A stretch of DNA of 64,000 nt from CAXBMB01 sp963976695 (GTDB lineage Bacteria > Pseudomonadota > Alphaproteobacteria > Kiloniellales > DSM-21159). Location of the stretch: assembly GCA_963976695.1 (NCBI GenBank), contig CAXBMB010000009.1, positions 1 to 64,000 of the forward strand. The letters run 5' to 3'. The first letter of the stretch is position 1, and the number at the start of each line of letters is the position of its first letter. A program made the translations under genes and the position numbers. Below are positions 48,291 to 56,737 of the stretch, piece by piece. The notes under the pieces are model-generated. The model was not told the DNA's origin and did no database searches. It saw only the letters and a list, made by a program, of their open reading frames with translations.

Positions 48291-49661
48291 ATGACAATAA
48301 CTTCACAGGGCAGGATGCCTTCCCAGACCCGCGGACGCCGCGCGGTAATCTCCGAACGGGTTCTGAAAGCCGTGCTGTCGCAGATCATCCGCACCGGCAC
48401 CTTGCGCCTGCGGCTGCCCGATGACCGGGTTCTGAGTTTCGGCAGGGGCGCCCCGGTGGTGGCGGCGAGTATTCACGACTGGAAAACCGTGCGCCGGCTT
48501 GCCTTCAACCCGGATCTGGCATTGGGCGAGGCCTATATGGAGGGCTCGCTGACCGTGACAAGCGGTGACATCTATGACTTTCTTGCGATCTGCCTCGCCA
48601 ATTTGGGCGTGGGAAGCGGCCATTGGCTGCGCCGGATGCGGCAGCGCCTGCGCTGGCTGGGCCGGCGGTTCTTGATGCACAACCCGGTGGGCCGGGCGCA
48701 ACAGAACGTGGCGCATCACTACGACCTGTCGGATGATCTCTACGACCTGTTTCTCGATGCCGAGCGGCAGTATTCCTGCGCCTATTATGAGACGTCGCAG
48801 GACAGTCTGGAAGAGGCGCAGGCCCGCAAGATGCGCCATATTGCGGCCAAATTACGGCTGCAGGATGGGTTGAAGGTGCTGGACATCGGCTCGGGCTGGG
48901 GCGGGCTGGCGCTGTCGCTGGTCAAGGCCGCCGACGCGGATGTCACCGGGGTGACGCTGTCGGTCGAGCAGCAACGCTATGCCGAGGCGCGCGCCGAACG
49001 CGAAGGCTTGTCAGATCGGGCGCGGTTTCAACTCAAGGACTACCGACAGGAGACCGGGCGCTATGATCGGATCGTATCGGTGGGCATGTTCGAGCATGTC
49101 GGCGCCGGATATTACAACGAATATTTCGCCAAACTGGCCGAGCTGCTTAGCGACGACGGGGTGGCGATGATCCATACCATCGGCAGCGTCGGCGAACCCG
49201 CGGCGCCGCACCCCTGGATCCGCAAGTATATCTTCCCCGGCGGCTATATCCCCTCGCTTTCGGAGATCACCCCGGCGATCGAGAGAAGCGGGCTGATCGT
49301 CACCGATCTTGAGGTGCTGCGGCTGCACTACGCCGAAACGCTGAAGGCGTGGCGGGCACGCTTTCTCGCCAGCCGCGAAAAGGTGATCGCGCTTTACGAC
49401 GAGCGGTTCTGCCGGATGTGGGACTTCTATCTGGCGGCCTGCGAGGCGGCATTTCGCTATAATGGTCTTGTGGTGTTCCAGTTCCAGCTTACCAAACAGG
49501 TGACGACCTTGCCGATCGTGCGAAACTATATTGCCCAGGACGAAAACCGGCTGGCGATAACGGCCGACGCCGGCTGCGCGCGGACAAGTCCGGCGGCGGC
49601 AAGCGCGGCTGGCGACCGTCCCCCGCGCGTCACGCGCAACGAGCTGACCGCGAGTGTTTGA
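48291..49661 (+). CDS. cfa: Cyclopropane-fatty-acyl-phospholipid synthase family protein
   Basis: A 456-residue SAM-dependent enzyme that adds a methylene bridge to unsaturated phospholipid chains. The N-terminal SCP2-like part is at residues 20-110. The methyltransferase part shows NVAHHYDLSDDLYDLFLDAE, the SAM motif VLDIGSGWGGLALSL and the family phrase YDRIVSVGMFEHVGAGYYNE. IFPGGYIPSLSEI is also present. The C-terminal 35 residues are a non-conserved tail. It overlaps the next gene by eight bases. Confidence 0.9.
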   Translation: MTITSQGRMPSQTRGRRAVISERVLKAVLSQIIRTGTLRLRLPDDRVLSFGRGAPVVAASIHDWKTVRRLAFNPDLALGEAYMEGSLTVTSGDIYDFLAICLANLGVGSGHWLRRMRQRLRWLGRRFLMHNPVGRAQQNVAHHYDLSDDLYDLFLDAERQYSCAYYETSQDSLEEAQARKMRHIAAKLRLQDGLKVLDIGSGWGGLALSLVKAADADVTGVTLSVEQQRYAEARAEREGLSDRARFQLKDYRQETGRYDRIVSVGMFEHVGAGYYNEYFAKLAELLSDDGVAMIHTIGSVGEPAAPHPWIRKYIFPGGYIPSLSEITPAIERSGLIVTDLEVLRLHYAETLKAWRARFLASREKVIALYDERFCRMWDFYLAACEAAFRYNGLVVFQFQLTKQVTTLPIVRNYIAQDENRLAITADAGCARTSPAAASAAGDRPPRVTRNELTASV

Positions 49662-50586
49662 GCTCTCAAAGATCGTTCTGGTCATGTTCTTGTGGGCCGT
49701 CTGCTTTCCGTTGATCGTTGCGGGTTTTGCCTATGCGCCGCACCTGACCTTCGCGGCGCTGCGGGCGTTCATTTCGGGGGCCGCGCTGGTGGGAGCGGGG
49801 CTGTTGCTCGGGCGGCGCTGGCCCAGGGGAGTGGGCGTTTGGATCACGCTGACCTTCGTCGGGCTGGGCGCGACGACCTTTGCCTATCTGGGCATGTTTC
49901 ACGCCTCTGAATTCGTGTCGCCGGGCATTGCCACGGTGATTGCCAACACCCAGCCGCTGCTGGCGGCGGTTCTGGCCAGTCTGGTTCTGGGTGAATATCT
50001 CGATCTGCGCGGCAAGATCGGGCTGACTCTCGGGTTTGCCGGCATCGTGGTGATCGCACTGCCGCAACTTGCGACGGCGCAGGCCGAATCCTATTTGATC
50101 GGAGTCGGGTATATCCTGCTGGCGGCGCTCGGCATTACCGTTAGCAACGTGCTGATCCGCAAGGTCGCCCACCAGGTGGACGCGCTGATGGCGATGGGCG
50201 CGCAATTGCTGATCGGCGGGGTGCCCCTTGCGATCGGCGCGGCTGTGCTCGAAGAGCCGGGGAGCGTGGTCTGGTCGCCCCAGTTTGTGCTGATCCTGGC
50301 GAGCCTGAGCCTGTTCGGGTCGTCGCTGGCCTATTGGCTGTGGAGCGAAATCCTGCGAAAGACCGAACTTAACCGCGCCAATGTCTTCAGTTTCCTGGTT
50401 CCGGTTTTCGGGCTGTCGCTGGGGGCGTTGTTTTTCAATGAACGGCTGGGGTGGTTCGAAGTCATCGGCATCGGACTGTCGCTGGTGGGGATCGCCATGA
50501 CCAGCCAAACCAGAAGCGGAAAAGTCGACGGCGCGGCGGCGAAAGTGGCTGCCGGGCCGGGTGGCGAAAACGAGCCGATCGAATGA
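49654..50586 (+). CDS. EamA-family (DMT superfamily) transporter
   Basis: A 310-residue membrane protein with ten hydrophobic spans in two EamA repeats (VMFLWAVCFPLIVAGFAYAP, FHASEFVSPGIATVIANTQP; second repeat IGVGYILLAALGITVSNVLI, AYWLWSEILRKTELNRANVF). The start is GTG at 49654, overlapping cfa; ATG at 49684 is an alternative but would trim the first span. Substrate unknown; this family exports or imports small metabolites. Confidence 0.85.
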   Translation: MFELSKIVLVMFLWAVCFPLIVAGFAYAPHLTFAALRAFISGAALVGAGLLLGRRWPRGVGVWITLTFVGLGATTFAYLGMFHASEFVSPGIATVIANTQPLLAAVLASLVLGEYLDLRGKIGLTLGFAGIVVIALPQLATAQAESYLIGVGYILLAALGITVSNVLIRKVAHQVDALMAMGAQLLIGGVPLAIGAAVLEEPGSVVWSPQFVLILASLSLFGSSLAYWLWSEILRKTELNRANVFSFLVPVFGLSLGALFFNERLGWFEVIGIGLSLVGIAMTSQTRSGKVDGAAAKVAAGPGGENEPIE

Positions 50587-50734
50587 CCCGGCCTCACCCC
50601 GCCCGGTGATCCATAGATGTGGTCCATGGCGTCGGCCCGGGGGCGGTGCGGTCGCTTCGCCACCACCGATCACCAACGACCGCCACCGACCACCACCGGC
50701 CGCCGCACCAATCCGAACGATAAGCCGCGCCGGT

Positions 50735-50845
50735 CTAGGTCTTCGCGCGCAACTCACGCATCAGGCGGGCGTTTTTCAGGGCGATAGCGCGCTGATCGGC
50801 GAACATCCGCGCCGATTTAAGGCGCTTGTTATCAAACAGCCGCAG
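50735..50845 (-). pseudogene. Remnant of a GAF-domain gene
   Basis: On the minus strand, FDNKRLKSARMFADQRAIAL, then KNARLMRELRAKT and a stop codon, matches the closing helix of GAF domains (FADQAAIAIENARL..EL). Upstream the frame breaks within a few codons. Nothing else of the gene is left in the 525-bp gap between the EamA gene and the iron-uptake genes. I see no intact gene in this gap. Confidence 0.5.
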
Positions 50846-51054
50846 CTGTTGGCGATCCTATCGTTTGTCGCCGGGGCGCTGTCGAACTTTTCTTTCCGCG
50901 CCGCACAAAAACGGGTGCCGCTTTAAACGGCGGCCCGCCTCTTTTTACCCTATCGGCGAGGGCTTCATGACGGCGCGCCAGGGCGACGGGCTGCTTTTTC
51001 AGATGTCTTTCCGTCGCTCACCGGCGGGTAGGGGGGTAAGAATTTCCGCTTGTA

Positions 51055-51083
51055 TTGCGAATGATAATGATTAGTATGCGCAA
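51055..51083. promoter_or_regulatory. Fur-like iron box before the iron-uptake genes
   Basis: AATGATAATGATTAGTATG (51060-51078) resembles the Fur consensus built from NAT(A/T)AT units. Outer arms TTGCG (51055-51059) and CGCAA (51079-51083) form an inverted repeat around it. It lies 30-50 bases upstream of the first iron-uptake gene. Whether Fur, Irr or another regulator binds cannot be decided here. Confidence 0.6.
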
Positions 51084-51111
51084 AATCGTTGCATTGAAAG
51101 TCTGCAATCCC

Positions 51112-51519
51112 ATGAAAAAGCTTCTTTTTATCATTCTGCTCGCCGCCGGTTCCTCCAACGCCTTGGCCGAGGGCGGCTATTGGCAAGGGGTCGCCGATGA
51201 GATCGCCGTGGTTCTGAACGACGCGGAAAAGATCTACGCGCAAGGCGACGCCAAGCGCGCCAAAAAGGCGGTTCAGCACGCCTATTTCGGTCTTTTCGAG
51301 AGTTCCAAGATGGAGGCTGCCCTGCGTAAGGAAATCGGCGCCAAGCCGACCTATCTGGTGGAGCGAAAGTTTGGCGATATGCGCAAGGCCATCGTCGAGA
51401 AGACAACGCTCGAAGATCTGCACGCCCTTGCCGAGGACCTTCGGGGCGCCCTGTCGCGCGACGCGATCCGTCTCGACAAGGCCGGGATCGCAAAGGACGT
51501 TTTCACGGTAAACCAATGA
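51112..51519 (+). CDS. Small periplasmic protein associated with an FTR1 iron permease
   Basis: A 135-residue protein with a clear signal peptide (MKKLLFIILLAAGSSNALAE). The mature part (VADEIAVVLNDAEKIYAQGD, AKKAVQHAYFGLFESSKMEA) resembles the periplasmic N-terminal domain of FTR1-type permeases, so it may be a detached copy that helps deliver iron. The ATG at 51112 is used because it opens the signal peptide; upstream ATGs at 51055-51076 lie inside the iron box. It overlaps the FTR1 gene by four bases. Confidence 0.7.
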   Translation: MKKLLFIILLAAGSSNALAEGGYWQGVADEIAVVLNDAEKIYAQGDAKRAKKAVQHAYFGLFESSKMEAALRKEIGAKPTYLVERKFGDMRKAIVEKTTLEDLHALAEDLRGALSRDAIRLDKAGIAKDVFTVNQ

Positions 51520-52733
51520 AACATTTAGTCCTCTTCTTTGTTGTTCTTTTTCTCGGCGTTTCCGCAGGCCTGGCCGGCGCGCCGCGGGCGGCTGTCGCCG
51601 CCGAGCAGGGCGTTGATGTCACCGCCGCCGTCGTCGATATGGAGCGGGCCGGCGCGGCGGCGATCAGCCAGTACGATCCAAGCCGGGGTCAGGAAACCGG
51701 CGGCGCCTTTTCCGATATCTATTTCGACCTGTTCGAGGGGTCGGGCATGGAGATGGCGGTGGGGCTGGCCGACCCAGACCGAAAAACCCTGCTGGAGTCG
51801 CTGTTTGCGCAAACCATCGGTAAGGCCAACAGCGGCGCGCCGGTGGAGGAGGTGACGGCGGCCTGGAACAAACTGCTGGCCGAGGTGAGCGCGACCGCCG
51901 CCGCGCAAACCGATCAAACCGGCGGCATCTGGACGGCGGTGCAGGCCTTTGTGATCCTGCTGCGCGAGGGTTTCGAAGCGATTCTGGTGGTAGCCGCCCT
52001 GATCGCCTATCTCCAGCGTTCCGGCAATCCGACCCAGGTGCGCTACATCTGGCAAGGCGTCGGCGCCGCGTTGCTGGCCAGCCTCGTCACCGCGTGGCTG
52101 ATGGGACGGGTGATCCAGGTTTCCGGCGCCGGCCGGGAGGCGCTGGAGGGCGTCACCATGCTGATCGCCGCGCTGGTGTTGTTTTACGTGAGCTACTGGC
52201 TGTTGGCCAAAAGCCAAGCCGGTCGGTGGAAAGCCTACGTTCACGGCAAGATCGACAGGGCGTCCGAAGGCAACAAGGTCTTCGCCCTGGCCTTTGCGGC
52301 ATTTCTTGCGGTCTACCGCGAGGGGGCGGAAACGGTGCTGTTCTACCAAGCTCTGGCGGCCGGAAATCAAGCACAGGGATCGGCGATCATCGGCGGCTTC
52401 GCCGTCGCCCTGCTGGCGCTTGGCGCGATCTATTGGCTGATGCGCTCGGCTTCCCTGAAACTGCCGCTTGGGTTGTTTTTCACCGCCACGGCGATTCTGC
52501 TCTACTACCTATCGGTGCAGTTCGCCGGCAGGGGGGTGCTGGAACTGCAGGGCGCGCAATGGGTCTCCTTTACCCCGGTTGCGGGGGTTCCCTCGATCTC
52601 CTGGTTGGGGCTGTTCCCCACGGTGGAGAGCCTGGCGGCCCAGGCCTTGCTGCTCGCGCCGCTTCCCTTTGCCTGGTGGCTGGCCCGAAAATACAAGAAG
52701 GCGGTGGTGGAGCCGGAGACCCTGGCGCGATGA
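51516..52733 (+). CDS. FTR1-family iron permease
   Basis: A 405-residue protein. A signal or anchor is followed by a periplasmic domain (residues 28-135) and a seven-span permease domain. Both iron-translocation REXXE motifs are present: REGFE near residue 150 (FVILLREGFEAILVVAALIA) and REGAE near 268 (VYREGAETVLFYQALAAGNQ). Homologues are FtrC/EfeU/FetM. It would take up ferrous iron, probably coupled to oxidation or a membrane electron donor. It overlaps both neighbours by four bases. Confidence 0.92.
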   Translation: MKHLVLFFVVLFLGVSAGLAGAPRAAVAAEQGVDVTAAVVDMERAGAAAISQYDPSRGQETGGAFSDIYFDLFEGSGMEMAVGLADPDRKTLLESLFAQTIGKANSGAPVEEVTAAWNKLLAEVSATAAAQTDQTGGIWTAVQAFVILLREGFEAILVVAALIAYLQRSGNPTQVRYIWQGVGAALLASLVTAWLMGRVIQVSGAGREALEGVTMLIAALVLFYVSYWLLAKSQAGRWKAYVHGKIDRASEGNKVFALAFAAFLAVYREGAETVLFYQALAAGNQAQGSAIIGGFAVALLALGAIYWLMRSASLKLPLGLFFTATAILLYYLSVQFAGRGVLELQGAQWVSFTPVAGVPSISWLGLFPTVESLAAQALLLAPLPFAWWLARKYKKAVVEPETLAR

Positions 52734-53380
52734 GCGCGGTCTGCCCGGCCACGCCGCCGCGGCCGTTGTCGGGTTTGAACGCCGCTCGATGGCGCGCCGC
52801 CGTCAAGCGTCTGGCGCAGCGGATCGAGGCATTCTTTTTCGCGCAGCGCGCCAAGTTGAAGTTTGTTCACGCGGCCATGTTCGTGTTCTTTCTGGCGGTG
52901 ATCGTCGTGCCGGTCTGGCTGCCCGATCCGCCGCAAGACGCGACACCCTTCACCAATTTCACCACCTTCGCCAACTACGCCCTGTGGGGGCTGTGGTTCC
53001 CGCTGGTGTTTCTATCGGTGATCGTTACCGGACGCAGTTGGTGCGGCCTGTTGTGTCCCATGGGGGCGGCGTCGGAATGGGCGAACCGGGTCGGCTTGAA
53101 GCGGGTCATTCCCAGCTGGCTAAGTTGGCAGGGCACCCCGATTGTCAGCTTTCTGCTGGTCACAATTCTGGGGCAAACCGTCGGGGTTCGCGATCACCCG
53201 GAGGCGATTGCCGAGGTCTTCGGCGGCACCATGATTTTTGCCGTGCTGATTGGCTATCTGTATGGCCGAAATAAACGGGCCTGGTGCCGCCACATGTGCC
53301 CGATCGGCCTGCTTCTCGGGGTTTTTTCACGCATCGGCGCGGGCCAAGCGGTTAGCTTTTCTCGATCGCCAGCCGGTTGA
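52730..53380 (+). pseudogene. Polyferredoxin-like (NapH/FtrD type) membrane protein, 3'-truncated
   Basis: A 216-residue frame starting at the ATG that overlaps the FTR1 stop. It has three to four membrane spans and two CxxxC motifs, WCGLLCPMG (about 105) and WCRHMCPIG (about 186), typical of NapH/RdxA/FtrD-like membrane ferredoxins. Such proteins normally continue for another 150 or more residues with two [4Fe-4S] motifs. Here homology ends at GVFSRIGA, and only about a dozen foreign residues follow, encoded by the 3' end of the convergent RpiR gene. A deletion probably joined the two. Confidence 0.65.
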
Positions 53381-54323
53381 TCATGCGGTCGCGCTCCACC
53401 AGGGCGCGCTTTGCCTGCTCCGGCATCGCCGCCGCCACGCCGTTGATCAGGCATTCCGCCGCGGCAATGAATGTGGTCATGGAATTGGACAGGAAGCTGG
53501 TTTCATGCGGGGCGAAAATCGCACTGCTTGAATGGTCGACCAGCGGTGAACTGGCACGGTCCGTCATCGCGATAACGATCACGCCCTTTTCGGCGGCGGC
53601 TTGCGCGGTCTCGGCGACCAGGCGGGAATAGGGTGCGCAACTGGCCGACAATAACACATCCCCCCGGTCGAGCGCGGCAACATCTTCCGCCGTGCCCAGC
53701 GCGTTGCCGTCCAGCAGGGTGACATCGGAGCGAATCATCCGCAGCCCGTAGACCAAAAAAGCGGCCAAGGCATGGAACTGGCGGATCCCATGCACCGCGA
53801 TGCGCGGCGCCTTGACCATCAGATCGACCGTGCGATCAAAAGCGGCGGCGTCGAAATTTTCGGCGAAGCGGTCGATATTGGCCTGGTTTTCGCGACACAG
53901 CCGCGTGGCGCTTCTCTGGCTGGGGGTGCCGCCGCCGCGCAGGGCGGCCTGGGCATGATTGAGATAAAACGCGCCGGGCGGCGCCAGGGAGGCCGCCAGC
54001 AGCACCTCCTGAAAGGCGCTGAAGCCGCTGTAGCCAAGGTTGCGCGCCAATCGGGTGATGGTCGAGGGGTTGATTCCCACCTGCTCGGCAAGCGCTGTGA
54101 TCGACAGCAGGGCCGGGCTGCCCTGCAGGTCGAGAATCTGCCCCAAGGCGGTTCGCGCCCGCGCGCCCAAAGCAATCGACGAGGTGCCGCGCGCAATGGC
54201 CTCAAGCAGCGCGCGAAGTTCCTCCACTGTTTTCGGCGGGTCGGTTTGCGGCGGACTGGATGGCGCGCGGTCAGTCGGGCTGGTGGCCGCCGCGATAGAC
54301 TGGGGCGCCGGATGCTTCTTCAT
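53352..54323 (-). CDS. RpiR/MurR-family transcriptional regulator
   Basis: A 323-residue regulator. After a Pro/Ser-rich N-terminal stretch comes the RpiR helix-turn-helix (SITALAEQVGINPSTITRLA, NLGYSGFSAFQEVLLAASLA). A C-terminal SIS sugar-isomerase-like domain follows (VDLMVKAPRIAVHGIRQFHA, LDRGDVLLSASCAPYSRLVA). The start at 54323 has GGAGT close upstream and lies 53 bases inside the preceding C45 peptidase gene. It is the last gene of the amino-acid transporter operon, which it may regulate. Its stop overlaps the truncated polyferredoxin frame. Confidence 0.88.
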   Translation of the reverse strand: MKKHPAPQSIAAATSPTDRAPSSPPQTDPPKTVEELRALLEAIARGTSSIALGARARTALGQILDLQGSPALLSITALAEQVGINPSTITRLARNLGYSGFSAFQEVLLAASLAPPGAFYLNHAQAALRGGGTPSQRSATRLCRENQANIDRFAENFDAAAFDRTVDLMVKAPRIAVHGIRQFHALAAFLVYGLRMIRSDVTLLDGNALGTAEDVAALDRGDVLLSASCAPYSRLVAETAQAAAEKGVIVIAMTDRASSPLVDHSSSAIFAPHETSFLSNSMTTFIAAAECLINGVAAAMPEQAKRALVERDRMINRLAIEKS

Positions 54324-55299
54324 AGATACTCCATACCACACCCGTTGGTTTGACGGTTAAGGTGATTGTCGCCAGCGTGTTCTCGGAATCGGGGTCGTCG
54401 GGCCGGTCCCGGCGGATCGGCAATCCTGGGCCGCCGGTATCGTTGAGGATGGCGCGCGGATCGCTGTCTGGTTGGCGGAGCAGGCTGTCGCCTCGGCGCT
54501 GCCGATCGCGCGACGAGGCGGTGATGATCTGATGATCGAGCGCGCCCGACAAGTGCAGCGCGTGATTCGCATGCAGCGATGGCGTGGTGATCTCGCGGGT
54601 TGAAACCTGTCCGGCGCCAAACTCGATGCTGATCAGGCGCGGGTCGCCGGACTGCGCCAGCGTCATGTGAAAGCCGCCGCAGCTTGGCGTCTGGTTTAGC
54701 AGGCTCACGGCTTGGTCGAGCGTGCCGGCGCCCAGCACGGCGCGCGCCAGCACCATGCGCGGCGCGCCGAGCGTGACGTTGCGCAAGCGCAGGTTATTGA
54801 TCGTCTGGATAAGATTGCGCTCGGTCACCGCAAAGGTATGGCCGGGCAGGGAGCCGGGATAACAGAACGACCGAAACCCGGGCGCGGCCTTCGGCGCGGC
54901 CTCGACAATGAAACAGGACCCCTTGAAGAAGGGCAGGCCGTCTTCGTTGTGGGCCACCGTATGGTTCTTGCCGGGCTTGAGCACGGTTGTGCAGCCATCC
55001 GGGCTGGCGGCCAAGAGATCGCCCCGGCAATTCCAGGCCATGACCTGTGAAACCGGCAGCTCCAAGCCAGCCGCCAGCCCTTCGATCTCTTCCCAGACGT
55101 CGGGAAAACCATCCTTGGTTGCCGCCGTCAGTCCGGCCAACCGGTCGGCAAGTTTCGGTCGGTTGACCTGCTGCCAAATCGGCGCCGGGGTGAGGTGGCG
55201 GTGAACCGCCGCGCGCCCTTGCTTGCCCAAGGCGAACCCGATCTGCCGCGGCGTTCCCGCGGCGTGCAGCCAGCCGAGGCTAGGGGTCTTACTCGACAT
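54271..55299 (-). CDS. C45-family peptidase/acyltransferase (Ntn hydrolase)
   Basis: A 342-residue protein like the acyl-CoA:6-aminopenicillanic acid acyltransferase family. GTPRQIGFALGKQGR opens it. MAWNCRGDLLAASPDGCTTV places the probable nucleophile Cys near residue 91, where Ntn precursors cleave themselves. HTVAHNEDGLPFFKGSCFIV and TFAVTERNLIQTINNLRLRN follow. Bacterial members are amidohydrolases of uncertain substrate. Linked to a polar amino-acid importer, it may release or acylate an amino-acid-like compound (inference). It overlaps glnQ by 11 bases. Confidence 0.8.
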   Translation of the reverse strand: MSSKTPSLGWLHAAGTPRQIGFALGKQGRAAVHRHLTPAPIWQQVNRPKLADRLAGLTAATKDGFPDVWEEIEGLAAGLELPVSQVMAWNCRGDLLAASPDGCTTVLKPGKNHTVAHNEDGLPFFKGSCFIVEAAPKAAPGFRSFCYPGSLPGHTFAVTERNLIQTINNLRLRNVTLGAPRMVLARAVLGAGTLDQAVSLLNQTPSCGGFHMTLAQSGDPRLISIEFGAGQVSTREITTPSLHANHALHLSGALDHQIITASSRDRQRRGDSLLRQPDSDPRAILNDTGGPGLPIRRDRPDDPDSENTLATITLTVKPTGVVWSIYEEASGAPVYRGGHQPD

Positions 55300-56017
55300 G
55301 CTGCAAAAAGTCCTTCATCCGATCATTGGGCGGGGTGCCGATCACCTCGCGCGGGTCGCCGTCGACGGTGATCTTGCCGTGCTCCATAAAGATCAGTCGC
55401 GTGCCAACCTGTTTTGCGAACGCCATTTCATGGGTGACCACCACCATGGTCATTCCCTCTTCGGCGAGCTGCCGCATGACATTGAGAACTTCCTGCTTCA
55501 ATTCCGGGTCCAGCGCCGAGGTCGGTTCGTCGAACAGCATCACCTTGGGCTTGACCGCCAGCGCCCGCGCGATTGCCACGCGCTGTTGCTGGCCGCCCGA
55601 CAGTTCGGCGGGGTAGTGCGCGGACTTGTCTTTCAGTCCGACTTTCGCCAACAGCTCCAGCGCCTGCGCGTTGGCGGTCGTCTTGTCCAGTCCGCGCACC
55701 TTTCGCGGCCCGATGGCGACGTTTTGCAAGGCTGTCAGCTGTGGAAAGAGGTTGAACTGCTGAAAGACCATGCCGGCTTCCTGGCGAATTTCGCGCAGCT
55801 TCTTGTTACTTTCCTTCACCGAGATGCCGTCGACGATCAGGTCGCCTTCGGAGATGGCTTCAAGGCCGTTGATGCAGCGCAACAGGGTGGATTTGCCCGA
55901 TCCGGACGGTCCGATCAGGACAACGACCTCGCCTGTCTTGATTTCGAGATCGACGTCCTTCAGCACTTCCAGGTCGCCGAAAAACTTGGAGGTCTGTTTG
56001 AATTCGATAATGTTCAT
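55289..56017 (-). CDS. Polar amino-acid ABC transporter ATP-binding protein
   Basis: A 242-residue GlnQ/HisP-type ATPase. Walker A is GPSGSGKST, signature LSGGQQQRVAIARAL, Walker B VMLFDEPTSALDPEL, and the switch histidine is in VVVTHEMAFAKQVG. It overlaps the permease gene by four bases and the C45 peptidase gene by 11. Confidence 0.93.
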   Translation of the reverse strand: MNIIEFKQTSKFFGDLEVLKDVDLEIKTGEVVVLIGPSGSGKSTLLRCINGLEAISEGDLIVDGISVKESNKKLREIRQEAGMVFQQFNLFPQLTALQNVAIGPRKVRGLDKTTANAQALELLAKVGLKDKSAHYPAELSGGQQQRVAIARALAVKPKVMLFDEPTSALDPELKQEVLNVMRQLAEEGMTMVVVTHEMAFAKQVGTRLIFMEHGKITVDGDPREVIGTPPNDRMKDFLQHVE

Positions 56018-56670
56018 AGGATCTTCATCCGCTTCTCAATGATCCGCAGCGTCACCGTCATGGTGCCGGTCAGGATGAGATAAATGATCGCGACGGCGGT
56101 CCAGATCTCGACGGCGCGAAAGTTCGCCGCCATGATTTCCTGCCCGGTCCGCGTCAACTCGCCGACGCCGATCACGATGAACAGCGAGGTGTCCTTCAGG
56201 CTGACGATAAACTGGTTGCCAAGCGGCGGGATCAAGCGGCGAAAGGCCAGCGGCCCGACAATATACAGCAAGACCTTCCAATGGGGCATGCCGATGGCCA
56301 GGCCCGCCTCGGTCAAGCCCTTGGAGATCGAAAGGAATGCGCCGCGCACGATCTCCGCGATGTAGGCGCCGGCATTGACGACAATGGCCAAGACGGCGGC
56401 GGACATCGGGTCGATCCGGATATTGGCCAGAACCGGCAAGGCGAAATACAAGAACATGACCTGCACGACAATCGGCGTGCCGCGGATCGCCTCGATATAG
56501 ACGAAGGCGATGCTATTGGCGATCCGCCCGCCGTAGGCGCGCATCATCCCGGCGATCGTTCCCAGGATGATTCCGCCGATCAGGCCGGCGACCGTGATGT
56601 AGATCGTGACCTTCGCGCCGGCGATCAGTTGCGGAATGAAGTCGAGGATGATGGACCAGTTTACTTCCAT
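56014..56670 (-). CDS. Polar amino-acid ABC transporter permease
   Basis: A 218-residue permease of the HisM/GlnP family with five spans. The coupling motif is AGLAIGMPHWKVLLYIVGPL, and IEAIRGTPIVVQVMFLYFAL is the typical first-half segment. The start at 56670 begins just ahead of the first span. Only one permease is present, so it probably works as a homodimer. Confidence 0.92.
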   Translation of the reverse strand: MEVNWSIILDFIPQLIAGAKVTIYITVAGLIGGIILGTIAGMMRAYGGRIANSIAFVYIEAIRGTPIVVQVMFLYFALPVLANIRIDPMSAAVLAIVVNAGAYIAEIVRGAFLSISKGLTEAGLAIGMPHWKVLLYIVGPLAFRRLIPPLGNQFIVSLKDTSLFIVIGVGELTRTGQEIMAANFRAVEIWTAVAIIYLILTGTMTVTLRIIEKRMKIL

Positions 56671-56697
56671 TGGATAGGCCTTCACGTCTGGGTAGGG

Positions 56698-56727
56698 AAA
56701 GGGCCACGCGTTCCGGCATGGCCCTTT
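56698..56727 (-). terminator. Hairpin between binding-protein and permease genes
   Basis: AAAGGGCCA (56698-56706) pairs perfectly with TGGCCCTTT (56719-56727). It lies 11 bases behind the binding-protein gene stop and before the permease gene. As for the LIV operon, it would favour excess binding protein by partial termination or mRNA protection. Confidence 0.7.
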
Positions 56728-56737
56728 CGTTGACGGA

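Noticed and set aside
49666..50757. 363-codon minus-strand frame opposite the EamA gene
   Set aside because: Gln/Arg/His-rich shadow without domains; the plus frame has ten membrane spans in the EamA pattern. Only the GAF remnant beyond 50735 is kept, and it is in a different frame.
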